56,952 bases of DNA, from positions 1 to 56,952 of the forward strand of contig JAKVJW010000016.1 of NCBI GenBank assembly GCA_022486815.1, written 5' to 3'. Under the pieces are notes generated by a model. It made no database searches. It saw only the letters and a list, made by a program, of their open reading frames with translations, and was not told where the DNA came from. Origin of the DNA: Prevotella sp. (GTDB lineage: Bacteria > Bacteroidota > Bacteroidia > Bacteroidales > Bacteroidaceae). A program made the translations under genes and the position numbers. Within the stretch, counting starts at the first letter, position 1, and every line of letters starts with the position of its first letter. Of this stretch, positions 1 to 9,248 are shown piece after piece.

Positions 1-72
1 GTTCTCATACTTGTCACGCAAAACTGACAATTTGAACCTGGTATCATAACGACGAAATTCTTTCTTCTTCAT
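1..72 (-). CDS. Partial ORF, probable transposase/HTH protein N-terminus
   Basis: The reverse strand opens with ATG at 72 and stays open for 24 codons to the window edge. The peptide begins MKKKEFRRYDTRFKLSV, a basic start that resembles the first residues of IS3-type OrfA helix-turn-helix transposase subunits in Bacteroidota. The rest of the gene lies outside the window, so neither family nor integrity can be confirmed. It could also be another small DNA-binding protein. A palindrome (78-107) sits directly upstream of its start. Confidence 0.4.
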   Translation of the reverse strand, partial: MKKKEFRRYDTRFKLSVLRDKYEN

Positions 73-77
73 TTTTA

Positions 78-107
78 TTACACTATTTAATTGTTAAAAC
101 AGTGTAA
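78..107. repeat. Palindrome upstream of the left-edge ORF
   Basis: TTACACT (78-84) and AGTGTAA (101-107) are perfect inverted arms, and inside them TTTAA (86-90) pairs with TTAAA (94-98). It lies 5 bases upstream of the ATG at 72 on the minus strand. It could be an operator or an mRNA hairpin of that gene. The stretch 108-339 shows no gene or other clear signal. Confidence 0.4.
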
Positions 108-339
108 ACCTTTTCTGTACTAAGTCAGAGCATTCAGCCATTCGATTATCACTGTTGATGTTGATTATTAATCATTTATGGCAATTCACATGCTGTAGAT
201 CAAGCAAAAAATGCTCTTTTAGCTTAATATTTGTATGTAATAATGTTCGTAAGTAGCTATAAATCAAAGAAACTTTTGGCTGAATAGTTACGTCAAAATG
301 ATATTTATGTGAATAAAACTTAAATTATTGGGCCTTTCC

Positions 340-372
340 TTGACTTGTCCCTTACGTCATACTATAATTTTG
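340..372 (+). promoter_or_regulatory. Promoter of the MerR-family gene
   Basis: TAATTTTG (365-372) matches the Bacteroidota -7 element TAnnTTTG. Candidate -33 TTG triplets lie at 340-342 and 345-347, spacers 22 and 17, neither at the ideal 19-21. Transcription would start near 377, about 20 bases before the ATG. Confidence 0.55.
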
Positions 373-397
373 CAAACGAATTCAACATCGTACGATT

Positions 398-1228
398 ATG
401 AATAGTAAAATGAAGTTTAAAATCGGAGAGTTCTCCCGTCTCACAGGTGTCACCGTAAAGACATTGCGCTATTATGAGCAAATAGGACTTATTGAGCCTG
501 ATAAGATAGATGAATGGACAGGCTATCGCTATTATAGTGTGGTGCAGATGCAAACGATGAGCTGGATCCGTTCGCTCAAGGATGTAGGTTTTTCTTTGGA
601 GGAAATTCGGGCATTGCATGAAGATGATACACACAAGCCTAGTATCTCACAACTTGAGGAGAAGATACGCCAGTGCGAACATCAACTGACTCGTTTGCAG
701 GTACGGCGAGCACAACTAATACAGATGGCTGACTCTCAAATAAAAATTAACAAAATGGAAAATATTACAATTCAATCATTGCCAGCCATTATTGTGGCAT
801 CTCATCGCAGAATTATTTCAAGTTATGATGATCTAGGACCGCTTTGTGTTAATATTATTGGTCCGGAAATGCACCGTTTGGGGTGTAAATGTCCTCAGCC
901 TGGCTATTGTTTTGCCGTGGAACATAGAGAGGAGTATACACCCCAAAATATTGATATCGAATATTGTGAACAGGTGGAAAAAATGGGACATGACTCTGCT
1001 ATCATTAAATTCAAGCAATTGAAAGAAGTGCCTATTGCTGTTTGCATGAAGTGTTATGGGCCTTATGACAAGCTCTATAGTCATTATGTCTACCTTTTTA
1101 AATATATTGAGCAACAAGGTTATCGTCCCATAGATCGTCATCGTACTTGCTATATAGATGGTAGCTGGAATCAGGAAGATCCTGAAAAGTGGCTGACTGT
1201 AATACAAGTGCCTGTGGCAAAAGTCTAA
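398..1228 (+). CDS. MerR-family regulator with GyrI-like effector domain
   Basis: A 276-residue transcription factor. Residues 5-75 form the MerR winged helix-turn-helix (FKIGEFSRLTGVTVKTLRYY, then GYRYYS), followed by a coiled linker (about 80-115) and a C-terminal GyrI-like/AraC effector-binding domain (about 125-275). This is the BmrR/TipA-like arrangement in which a small hydrophobic or cationic ligand is bound and the promoter is twisted to activate transcription. The first ATG was chosen because it lies about 20 bases after the -7 element; a second Met at codon 5 is possible. It stands alone before the fructan locus. No efflux pump or other obvious target lies beside it, so ligand and regulon are unknown. 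Several MerR-type residues and the length are normal for the family. Confidence 0.85.
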   Translation: MNSKMKFKIGEFSRLTGVTVKTLRYYEQIGLIEPDKIDEWTGYRYYSVVQMQTMSWIRSLKDVGFSLEEIRALHEDDTHKPSISQLEEKIRQCEHQLTRLQVRRAQLIQMADSQIKINKMENITIQSLPAIIVASHRRIISSYDDLGPLCVNIIGPEMHRLGCKCPQPGYCFAVEHREEYTPQNIDIEYCEQVEKMGHDSAIIKFKQLKEVPIAVCMKCYGPYDKLYSHYVYLFKYIEQQGYRPIDRHRTCYIDGSWNQEDPEKWLTVIQVPVAKV

Positions 1229-1288
1229 ATATCGTATTACTATGGTATAAATCACGTATAGTGTAGTAAAACGATAACTCTGTATATG

Positions 1289-1349
1289 CTATTCCATTGG
1301 TTTGGGTAACCGATATCAATGGAATAGTTTACTGATATCATTGGAATAG
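1289..1349. promoter_or_regulatory. Cluster of three GGAATAG-type repeats, probable operator
   Basis: GATATCAATGGAATAG (1312-1327) is repeated as GATATCATTGGAATAG (1334-1349), one mismatch, with a period of exactly 22 bp, about two helical turns. An inverted copy, CTATTCCATTG (1289-1299), is a perfect complement of CAATGGAATAG (1317-1327). The cluster lies 120-190 bp upstream of the hybrid sensor promoter and after the MerR gene. Direct repeats on one helix face suit a dimeric AraC-type or MerR-type activator. Which protein binds cannot be read from the sequence. Confidence 0.5.
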
Positions 1350-1437
1350 GTATGTAAGAAAGTGTCTGTTTTTTAGAATGCAATGAAAGTAAGCATGTCT
1401 TTTTCTGGTAGCTGTTATTTTGTGTTCAGAATATTTT

Positions 1438-1479
1438 AATCTAATTCTAAATTAGATTGAATTATTATTATTATTTTTG
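1438..1479 (+). promoter_or_regulatory. Promoter of the hybrid sensor with overlapping palindrome
   Basis: TATTTTTG (1472-1479) fits the -7 consensus TAnnTTTG. Immediately upstream is a perfect inverted repeat, AATCTAATT (1438-1446) and AATTAGATT (1450-1458), separated by CTA. The palindrome covers where the -33 element would sit, so a bound protein would control the promoter directly. Transcription should begin near 1484, which rules out the upstream TTG at 1477 as a start codon because it is part of the -7 box. Confidence 0.6.
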
Positions 1480-1497
1480 CAAAAAACAATCAGTATC

Positions 1498-4155
1498 ATG
1501 AGAAAGCGATTTCATTTGGCTCTAATTTTATTCATGGCTTTGTTATCTGTTGCTTGTAGAAATGATGTCAGACATTATCATATAGGTGTTTCGCAATGTA
1601 GTGAAGATATTTGGAGGGATAAATTGAATAAGGAAATGTTGATGACTAATTACATCAACAATAATGTAGATATAGATATTCAGTCTGCTAATGATAATAG
1701 CAAGAAGCAGATAGAGCAAATCAATGACTTTATTCGTGAAAAGGTTGATTTACTTATTGTAGCCCCTAATCAGTTGTCGTCTATCTCCTCTGCCATAGAT
1801 AAAGCTTATCAAGCAGGGATTCCTGTAATTATGTTTGACCGTAAAACGAATACGGATAAGTATACCGCATTTATCGGAGCTGATAATGTGGAAGTAGGCA
1901 GGTCAATGGGAAAATATATTGCCGAAAAATTGAATGGGAAAGGAACTGTAGTTGAGATAATGGGTTTGAAAGGTTCTTCACCTGTTGCAGACCGTCATAA
2001 AGGATTTATTGAGGCGGTCAGTAAGCATCCTGGAATTCATGTCATTTCATTACAGGGAAACTGGAAGGAAGATAATGCCTATGATCTCATGAAGACCTTT
2101 CTGCGGAAGAGACCACATATCAATTGTGTCTTCGGTCATAATGACCGTCAGACATTTGGAGCTTATCGTGCTGCAAAAGAATTGGGATTGGCAAAGAAAA
2201 TCATGTTTATGGGAGTAGATGGCTTGCCTACTCGGGGTGGGGGTATAGAATGTGTTCAAAAAGGGATCTTTTCAGGTACTTATATTTATCCTACTCGTGG
2301 AACGGAAGTGATGAACTTGGCTAAGAAAATTCTGGAACACAAGCCATACCGTCGAGAAAATCTTCTAAAATCATTTGTCGTTACCAAAGATAATGCCGAT
2401 ATGGTAATGATACAAAATCATGAATTAGAACGGCAAGGACAGAACATAGATATGCTGCATCATAAAGTGAGTTCATATCTGAAAAGTTATAACAATCAGA
2501 AAATTATTATCTTTTTATGTGTCATTCTTGTCATATTGCTTCTTGTTAGTTTGTTGAGTGTTTACCATATACATCTTACCCGTATTCGCATGAATGAGAA
2601 GAAAGAAGCAATGGCAAAAGCACAATTGACTTTCTTTACGAATGTCAGTCATGAACTGAGAACTCCCCTGACGTTGATTGCAGATCCGGTGGATCAAATA
2701 CTGTCTTCAGGCAATTTAAAAGGACAAAACCTGTCTTTGTTAAAGATGGTCAAGCGTAATGTAAATGTACTCATGCAATTGGTGAATGATATCCTGGACT
2801 TTCGTAAGATACAGAGTGGGAAAATGAAGCTACAACTCAGCCGCTTCGATTTGGTGAAAGAAATTCGTGAACTGACGGATGAATTCCGTCCATCAGCTGA
2901 GAGGAAAAAGGTGACAGTGGATTTTTCTTCCTCAGATGAGGAGTTTGAAATCGTTGGTGACAGAGATAAGATAGTACGTATCTTTACGAATCTTTTTTCC
3001 AATGCTTTGAAATATACGTCATTCAATGGACGTATTTCTGTCAATGTGTATCAGACCAATTCCAATGAAGCTGTCTTTACTGTTCAAGACAATGGCACAG
3101 GTATGCAGCAAGATGAGGTCGATAGGGTCTTTGACCGTTTTTATCAAGCTCGTGATGCTAGTGGCGGTACAGGTATAGGACTTGCACTTGTAAAAGATCT
3201 TGTGGAACTTCACCATGGTAATGTTAAGGTAACGAGTAAAAAGAATGAGGGTTCAGTATTTACGGTTACTTTGCCTGTTACTCAGAAAGGGAATGTCGGT
3301 GAGATCACGCAACCGGAAAATGTCATTCCGGTGATGGGTAGTGAGGGCACTCTTGGTAATCAGGAACAGGAATTGAAGAAGGAAAAGGTGACGAATGCTC
3401 TTGACGATGATGCTCCTACGGTAATGGTCATTGACGATAATGATGATTTGCGGGAATATATTAAGAATCTGTTGTCTGTAAGTTATCATGTGCTGGAAGC
3501 ATCAGATGGAAAGAGAGGACTGGAATTGGCTCGTGAATACATTCCTGACTTGGTGATTAGTGATATCATGATGCCTGTGATGGACGGTTTGGAATTTTGC
3601 AACAAATTGAAGTCCGATCGTACTACTTCTCATATTCCTGTAATCCTACTCACAGCACGAAGTATGGATGATCAGCGTATAGAAGGCTATCAACATGGAG
3701 CTGATGCCTATATTACAAAACCTTTTATTTCTAAACTCTTGCTTGCTCGTATTGATAACCTCTTGTCTAGCCGTATCCGGTTACGTGAATTGTTTTCCGG
3801 TTCAAGGGAAGAGACTGAGAAAGAGAGTAAACTTGGAAATCCTGATCAACAATTTGTGGAACAATTGCGGATCGTGATCCGTAACATGATGGGACATTCA
3901 AGTCTTAAAGTAGAACAAATAGGTGAGAAGTTAGGGCTGAGCAGGGTTCAACTTTATCGGAAGGTGAAAGCTTTGACCGGTTCTACTCCTGTAGACTTAT
4001 TACGCAATGCCCGTTTAGAAGAGGGGAAGCATCTTCTTGAGACTACAGGCAAGACGGTATCGGAGATTGCATATATGGTAGGATTCACAACTCCCTCATA
4101 TTTCACTACCTGTTTTAAAGAGAAATATGGTTTTAGTCCTAATGAGACCCGGTAA
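1498..4155 (+). CDS. Hybrid two-component system, fructan-locus sensor/regulator
   Basis: An 885-residue one-protein phosphorelay. In order: signal sequence with a lipobox-like end (LLSVAC), a LacI-type periplasmic sugar-binding domain (about 30-310), one membrane helix (about 334-358), a histidine kinase with H-box SHELRTP (His about 385) and an ATPase domain with DNGTGM and GGTGIGLAL, a receiver with phospho-acceptor Asp about 689 in SDIMMPVMDG and conserved Lys in TKPF, and an AraC-type DNA-binding domain at the C-terminus. The periplasmic-binding-protein sensor, rather than a beta-propeller, is the BT1754 type of B. thetaiotaomicron, known to bind fructose. It should detect fructose released from fructan and activate the susC operon that follows. 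The ATG at 1498 was chosen over the in-frame TTG at 1477, which is inside the promoter. Confidence 0.92.
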   Translation: MRKRFHLALILFMALLSVACRNDVRHYHIGVSQCSEDIWRDKLNKEMLMTNYINNNVDIDIQSANDNSKKQIEQINDFIREKVDLLIVAPNQLSSISSAIDKAYQAGIPVIMFDRKTNTDKYTAFIGADNVEVGRSMGKYIAEKLNGKGTVVEIMGLKGSSPVADRHKGFIEAVSKHPGIHVISLQGNWKEDNAYDLMKTFLRKRPHINCVFGHNDRQTFGAYRAAKELGLAKKIMFMGVDGLPTRGGGIECVQKGIFSGTYIYPTRGTEVMNLAKKILEHKPYRRENLLKSFVVTKDNADMVMIQNHELERQGQNIDMLHHKVSSYLKSYNNQKIIIFLCVILVILLLVSLLSVYHIHLTRIRMNEKKEAMAKAQLTFFTNVSHELRTPLTLIADPVDQILSSGNLKGQNLSLLKMVKRNVNVLMQLVNDILDFRKIQSGKMKLQLSRFDLVKEIRELTDEFRPSAERKKVTVDFSSSDEEFEIVGDRDKIVRIFTNLFSNALKYTSFNGRISVNVYQTNSNEAVFTVQDNGTGMQQDEVDRVFDRFYQARDASGGTGIGLALVKDLVELHHGNVKVTSKKNEGSVFTVTLPVTQKGNVGEITQPENVIPVMGSEGTLGNQEQELKKEKVTNALDDDAPTVMVIDDNDDLREYIKNLLSVSYHVLEASDGKRGLELAREYIPDLVISDIMMPVMDGLEFCNKLKSDRTTSHIPVILLTARSMDDQRIEGYQHGADAYITKPFISKLLLARIDNLLSSRIRLRELFSGSREETEKESKLGNPDQQFVEQLRIVIRNMMGHSSLKVEQIGEKLGLSRVQLYRKVKALTGSTPVDLLRNARLEEGKHLLETTGKTVSEIAYMVGFTTPSYFTTCFKEKYGFSPNETR

Positions 4156-4192
4156 AAAGGACATGAAAGAGTCGTTTACGTCCATTATTTTT

Positions 4193-4213
4193 GTTTACTT
4201 ACATAAAGTAGAC
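4193..4213 (+). terminator. Hairpin after the hybrid sensor gene
   Basis: GTTTACTT (4193-4200) and AAGTAGAC (4206-4213) pair with one G-U-type mismatch around a five-base loop, followed by GGTTTTCTT. It is a weak terminator-like hairpin between sensor and susC. The motif GTTTAC also occurs at 4174, 19 bp upstream, so an operator role is an alternative. Confidence 0.3.
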
Positions 4214-4230
4214 GGTTTTCTTATCACATT

Positions 4231-4324
4231 TTAGACATTTGTTTTTAAAATTGTTGCATGAATCAAATTTGAAAGCAAATGTCTAATTTTTAAAAGTGAC
4301 TTTTTTTGCTTTCTTATACCTTTG
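4231..4324 (+). promoter_or_regulatory. Promoter and inverted-repeat operator of the susC operon
   Basis: TACCTTTG (4317-4324) is a perfect -7 element. No TTG occurs at the proper -33 distance, as expected for an activator-dependent promoter. Upstream, TTAGACATTTG (4231-4241) and CAAATGTCTAA (4276-4286) are perfect 11-bp inverted arms with centres 45 bp apart; the inner arm ends about 30 bp before the -7 box. This is a good place for the activator made by the preceding sensor gene to bind, though binding is inferred. Transcription should start near 4329, about 40 bases before the ATG. Confidence 0.6.
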
Positions 4325-4367
4325 CAACGAAAATCTAAACATTTTAACTAACTAAATACCTAAAGGA

Positions 4368-7300
4368 ATGGAACATTTTAGACAAGTTCTTTTCAGTGTC
4401 ATGCTCCTGTTGGTAAGCACTATTGTGTCCGCACAGAATAATTACGTCAGCGGAATAGTAAGGGATGCTAATGGTGATGAAATAATAGGTGCTACTGTCT
4501 TGGAAAAAGGGACTAAGAATGGAACGATCACTGATATCAGCGGTAATTTTCGATTATCGGTAAATGAAGGTGCTACGCTGGTCATATCCTATGTGGGATA
4601 TAAATCCGTTGAAGTGAAAGCAACTCCATCTATGAAAATCATGATGAAGGAAGATTCGAAGATGATGGATGAGGTTGTGGTAACCGGATATACCACTCAA
4701 CGTAAAGCTGATCTTACGGGTGCAATCTCTGTGGTGAATGTTGATGAGATAGCAAAACAGAATGAGAACAATCCGATAAAGGCTTTACAAGGTCGTGTGC
4801 CAGGTATGAATATCACAGCAGATGGAGGTCCTTCCGGCAGTGCTACGGTGCGAATTCGCGGTATAGGCACTTTGAACAATAATGATCCTCTTTATATTAT
4901 AGACGGTGTACCTACAAAGGCCGGTATGCATGAACTTAATGGTAATGACATCGAAAGCATCCAGATATTGAAAGATGCTGCTTCAGCCAGTATCTATGGA
5001 TCACGTGCAGCCAATGGCGTGATTATTATCACTACTAAAAAGGGTAAGGCAGGCCAACTGAAAGTAAATCTTGATGCCTCTGTCGCTGCTTCTTTATATG
5101 ACCATAAGATGAGTGTGCTGAATGCTAAAGAATATGGACAAGTGATGTGGCAGGCTTATGTCAATGATGGTCTGGATCCAAATACAAACGGTTTGGGATA
5201 CCATTATGACTGGGGATATAATACTCAGGGATATCCTGTCCTGAAAGGTATCATGATGTCTAAATATCTGGATGCTGCAGGTACTACTCCCGCAGGAGAT
5301 ACTGACTGGTTTAAACAGACTACCCGTATAGGTGCAATCCAAAACTATAATGCGTCAGTAAGTAATGGATCAAAAAGAGGCAGTTCATTCTTTTCATTGG
5401 GATATTATAAGAATCTGGGTATTATCAAGACTACAGATTTTGAACGCTTTTCGGCTCGTATGAATTCTGATTACAAACTGATCGGCGATATGTTGACAAT
5501 AGGAGAGAATTTTACATTGAATCGTACTTCAGAGGTACAATCGCCTGGCGGTTTTCTGGAAAATGTGTTGCAGTTTAACCCTTCATTGCCTGTGTATACA
5601 ACAGATGGCAGTTATGCTGGTCCTGTTGGCGGTTATCCGGATCGGGAAAATCCTGTTGCCGTTCTTGAGAGGAACAAAGATAATCGTTATACCTATTGGC
5701 GTACTTTTGGTGATGCTTATGTCAATTTGAACCCTTTTAAGGGTTTTAATGTTCGTTCGACTTTTGGTCTTGACTACAGTCAAAAACAACAACGTCTTTT
5801 TACTTATCCTATTACAGAAGGTAATGTGGCTACAACAACCAATGCAGTAACAGCACAACAGGAACATTGGACAAAATGGATGTGGAATGCAGTTGCTACT
5901 TATAATCTCGTATCAGGCAGGCATCGCGCCGATGCTATGGTAGGGATGGAACTTAATCGTGAGGATGATACTAATTTCTCAGCCTATAAGGAGGGTTTTG
6001 TTATATTAACCCCTGATTATATGTGGCCCAGTGCAGGTGTTGGTACTGCTCAGTCTTACGGCTCAGGAGAAGGTTTTTCGCTGATTTCTTATTTTGGTAA
6101 AATCAATTATGATTATGATGACAAATATCTGACTTCATTTACAATCCGTCGTGACGGTTCTTCCCGCTTTGGCAAGAATAATCGTTACGCCACCTTTCCT
6201 TCTGTATCTGGAGGATGGAGAATCAATCATGAAAACTTCTTAAAGGGGGCTACATGGATTGATGATTTGAAACTTCGTGCTTCATGGGGACAGACTGGTA
6301 ATCAGGAGATTTCAAATGCAGCTCGTTATACCATTTATGTAAGTAACTATGGTGTAAATGAAAAAGGCGGACAAAGCTATGGTACTTCGTATGATATTTC
6401 TGGTACCAATGGAGGACAGACATTGTTATCAGGATTTAAACGTAATCAGATCGGAAACGATAATCTGAAATGGGAGACTACTACGCAGACTGATCTCGGT
6501 ATGGATTTCTCTTTATTTAATAGTAGACTTTATGGCAGCTTCGACTGGTATTATAAGAAAACTACGGATATTCTGGTTGAGATGGCAGGAATAGCAGCTA
6601 TGGGCGAAGGCAGTATGCAGTGGATAAATGCCGGAGGAATGGAAAATAAAGGTGTTGAGTTTAATATGGGATACCGGGGTACTACTGATTTTGGATTAAA
6701 GTATGATCTCACAGGTAATATCAGTACTTACCGTAATAAAATTACAAAATTGCCTGATGTTGTTGCTGCTGCTGGAACTTTTGGCGGAAATGGTGTGAAA
6801 AGTATTGTCGGACACCCGATGGGCGCACAGGTTGGATATGTAGCTGATGGGATCTTTAAGTCTCAGGAAGAAATAGATGATCATGCCAAACAGGAAGGGG
6901 CCGGTTTGGGACGCATTCGTTATAAGGATCTGAATGGTGATGGTGTTATTACAGAAGCTGACCAGACTTGGATATATAATCCGGTACCTGATTATTCTTA
7001 TGGATTAAATGTTTATTTGGAATATAAAAACTTTGACTTTACCATGTTCTGGCAAGGTGTTCAGGGCGTTGACATTATTTCTGACCTCAAGAAAGAAACT
7101 GACATTTGGGCTGGTCTGAACATTGGATTTTTGAATAAGGGCACGCGCTTGCTGGATGCTTGGAACTTGAACAATCAAGGTAGCAATATTCCGGCACTCA
7201 CTCTTTCTGATAATAATAATGAGAAACGTGTATCCAGCTATTATGTGGAAAACGGTTCTTATCTGAAGTTACGTACTATCCAGTTAGGTTATAATCTACC

Positions 7301-7469
7301 TCAAGCTGTAGTTAGAAAAATTTCTATGGAGCGTCTTCGCTTCTATATCAGCGCTCAAAATCTTCTTTCTATTCATAGCAAGAGTTTTACTGGCGTAGAT
7401 CCTGAAAATCCAAACTATGGGTATCCTATTCCTTTGAATGTCACATTCGGATTAAATGTAACCTTTTAA
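4368..7469 (+). CDS. SusC-type TonB-dependent fructan transporter
   Basis: A 1033-residue outer membrane beta-barrel that takes up oligosaccharides using TonB energy. It has a signal peptide (cleavage after VSAQ, about residue 23), a carboxypeptidase-regulatory-like domain (about 27-105, SGIVRDANGDEIIGATV), a TonB-box-like stretch (DEVVVTGY), a plug domain (about 110-230, GRVPGMNI, PLYIIDGVP, ASIYGSRAANGVIIITTKKG) and a large barrel ending in the expected aromatic residue (LNVTF). It is first in a seven-gene operon and followed 12 bases later by susD, its lid partner. Together they should import levan- or inulin-type oligosaccharides cut at the surface. Length is normal for the family. Best parallel is BT1763. 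Confidence 0.95.
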   Translation: MEHFRQVLFSVMLLLVSTIVSAQNNYVSGIVRDANGDEIIGATVLEKGTKNGTITDISGNFRLSVNEGATLVISYVGYKSVEVKATPSMKIMMKEDSKMMDEVVVTGYTTQRKADLTGAISVVNVDEIAKQNENNPIKALQGRVPGMNITADGGPSGSATVRIRGIGTLNNNDPLYIIDGVPTKAGMHELNGNDIESIQILKDAASASIYGSRAANGVIIITTKKGKAGQLKVNLDASVAASLYDHKMSVLNAKEYGQVMWQAYVNDGLDPNTNGLGYHYDWGYNTQGYPVLKGIMMSKYLDAAGTTPAGDTDWFKQTTRIGAIQNYNASVSNGSKRGSSFFSLGYYKNLGIIKTTDFERFSARMNSDYKLIGDMLTIGENFTLNRTSEVQSPGGFLENVLQFNPSLPVYTTDGSYAGPVGGYPDRENPVAVLERNKDNRYTYWRTFGDAYVNLNPFKGFNVRSTFGLDYSQKQQRLFTYPITEGNVATTTNAVTAQQEHWTKWMWNAVATYNLVSGRHRADAMVGMELNREDDTNFSAYKEGFVILTPDYMWPSAGVGTAQSYGSGEGFSLISYFGKINYDYDDKYLTSFTIRRDGSSRFGKNNRYATFPSVSGGWRINHENFLKGATWIDDLKLRASWGQTGNQEISNAARYTIYVSNYGVNEKGGQSYGTSYDISGTNGGQTLLSGFKRNQIGNDNLKWETTTQTDLGMDFSLFNSRLYGSFDWYYKKTTDILVEMAGIAAMGEGSMQWINAGGMENKGVEFNMGYRGTTDFGLKYDLTGNISTYRNKITKLPDVVAAAGTFGGNGVKSIVGHPMGAQVGYVADGIFKSQEEIDDHAKQEGAGLGRIRYKDLNGDGVITEADQTWIYNPVPDYSYGLNVYLEYKNFDFTMFWQGVQGVDIISDLKKETDIWAGLNIGFLNKGTRLLDAWNLNNQGSNIPALTLSDNNNEKRVSSYYVENGSYLKLRTIQLGYNLPQAVVRKISMERLRFYISAQNLLSIHSKSFTGVDPENPNYGYPIPLNVTFGLNVTF

Positions 7470-7481
7470 ACTTTTATAGCA

Positions 7482-9221
7482 ATGAAAAATATATTATATA
7501 TAAGTCTCATATTACTGATAATATTCTTTGGAAGTTGTTCTGATTTCCTTGATAAGCAGCTCCCACAGGGTATTCTTAGTGATGAACAGGTCAAGGATCC
7601 TAAATATATAGATAATCTGGTGATTTCTGCCTATGCCATCTGGATTTCGGCTGAAGATATAAACTCCAGTTTTTCGATGTGGAACTATGACGTCCGTAGC
7701 GATGATGCTTATAAAGGCGGTAATGGAACGAGTGATGGTGATGTGTTTCATCAATTAGAGATATCGCAAGGTATCCTGACTACTAACTGGAATATCAGTG
7801 ACATGTGGCAGCGCTTGTACAATTGTATCTCACGTGCCAATACAGCCCTTGCTCTGCTTGACAAAGTAGATGAATCAGCATATCCACTGAAGAACGAGCG
7901 TGTGGCAGAGATGAAGTTCTTGCGCGCTTATGGCCATTTCCTGTTAAAACGCCTCTACAAGCATATTCCATTTGCAATGAATGAAAATCTGAGTACAAAG
8001 GAATACAATGATCTCTCAAATACGGAATATACAAATGATCAGGGGTGGCAACTGATTATTGATGATCTCAAAGATGCTTATCGGGTATTGCCGGTTAAAC
8101 AGACGGATGTAGGACGCCCTAGCAAGGCCGCTGCTGCTGCATTTCTTGCCAAAGTATATCTATATAAGGCATATCATCAGGATAATGAGAATACCAATGA
8201 GGTGACAAGCATCAATAAGGCTGAACTCGACAGTGTGGTGAAGTATACTGATCCGAGTATTTATACCTCAGGTGGTTATGGGCTGGAATCAGATTTTCAT
8301 AATAATTTTCGCCCGGAAAAGCAATATGAGAATGGCGTGGAAAGTATTTGGGCTATGCAGTATTCCAAGAACGATGGCACTACTTATGGTAACTTGAATT
8401 GGAGTTATGGACTGATTGTTCCGAATATCGCTGGTGTTACAGATGGAGGATGTGATTTCTATAAACCTAGTCAAAACTTGGTGAATGCATTCAGAACGGA
8501 TAAATCTGGCTTGCCATATCTGGATACCTTTAATCAGAAAGACTATGATAAGTCAATGGATTATGCTGATCCTCGTTTGTTTCTGACAGTTGGTATGCCT
8601 GGGTTACCCTATGAATTTAATAAAAAATATATCATGAGTGAAAATTCAACATGGAGTCGTTCCAATGGGCTTTATGGTTATTATGTCACGTTGAAACAAA
8701 ATGTAGATCCTGACTATGTGGGAACTTATCTCATAAAAGGTTCATGGTGGGGAACATCGGAGAATAGAATTGTGTTCAGATATGCTGAAGTCATGCTTGA
8801 TCGTGCTGAAGCTTTGGTACAACTCAATGATGGTCGTATTCCCGAAGCGATCGGTTTGGTCAACACATTACGTACTCGTGCAAAGCAAAGTACAGGGGTG
8901 ATTTCTGATTATGAGAGTAAGTATGGCGTAAAATTCAATATAGGGCAATATGAAGGTACTTATAGTCAACCTGAAGCATTGAAGATTGTGAAAATGGAAC
9001 GCCGTCTGGAAATGGGAATGGAAGGTGAGCGTTTCTTCGACCTTGTAAGATGGGGTGAGGCTGATAGTGTTCTGAATAAATACTATGCTGAAGAAACAAG
9101 TCATTGTGCGATCTTCAGTTCTGCTAAGTTTACTAAGAATAAGAATGAATATTTGCCTATACCTTATGCACAGATTGCTGCCTCTAACGGGCATTATAAG
9201 CAAAATATCGGAAACTGGTAA
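7482..9221 (+). CDS. SusD-type surface fructan-binding lipoprotein
   Basis: A 579-residue RagB/SusD lipoprotein. The signal peptide ends in a lipobox (FFGSCSDFLD, Cys about 19), so it is lipid-anchored and probably surface-exposed, closing over the SusC barrel as the sugar-capturing lid. SusD hallmarks are the early alpha-helical repeats (AEMKFLRAYGHFLLKRLY, GRPSKAAAAAFLAKVYLYKA) and the C-terminal RLEMGMEGERFFDLVRWGEAD with a closing YLPIPYAQI. The gene starts 12 bases after susC. The corresponding B. thetaiotaomicron gene is BT1762. Its exact fructan preference cannot be read from sequence. Confidence 0.94.
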   Translation: MKNILYISLILLIIFFGSCSDFLDKQLPQGILSDEQVKDPKYIDNLVISAYAIWISAEDINSSFSMWNYDVRSDDAYKGGNGTSDGDVFHQLEISQGILTTNWNISDMWQRLYNCISRANTALALLDKVDESAYPLKNERVAEMKFLRAYGHFLLKRLYKHIPFAMNENLSTKEYNDLSNTEYTNDQGWQLIIDDLKDAYRVLPVKQTDVGRPSKAAAAAFLAKVYLYKAYHQDNENTNEVTSINKAELDSVVKYTDPSIYTSGGYGLESDFHNNFRPEKQYENGVESIWAMQYSKNDGTTYGNLNWSYGLIVPNIAGVTDGGCDFYKPSQNLVNAFRTDKSGLPYLDTFNQKDYDKSMDYADPRLFLTVGMPGLPYEFNKKYIMSENSTWSRSNGLYGYYVTLKQNVDPDYVGTYLIKGSWWGTSENRIVFRYAEVMLDRAEALVQLNDGRIPEAIGLVNTLRTRAKQSTGVISDYESKYGVKFNIGQYEGTYSQPEALKIVKMERRLEMGMEGERFFDLVRWGEADSVLNKYYAEETSHCAIFSSAKFTKNKNEYLPIPYAQIAASNGHYKQNIGNW

Positions 9222-9248
9222 GATTAGACAATATAAAAACCTGAATTT

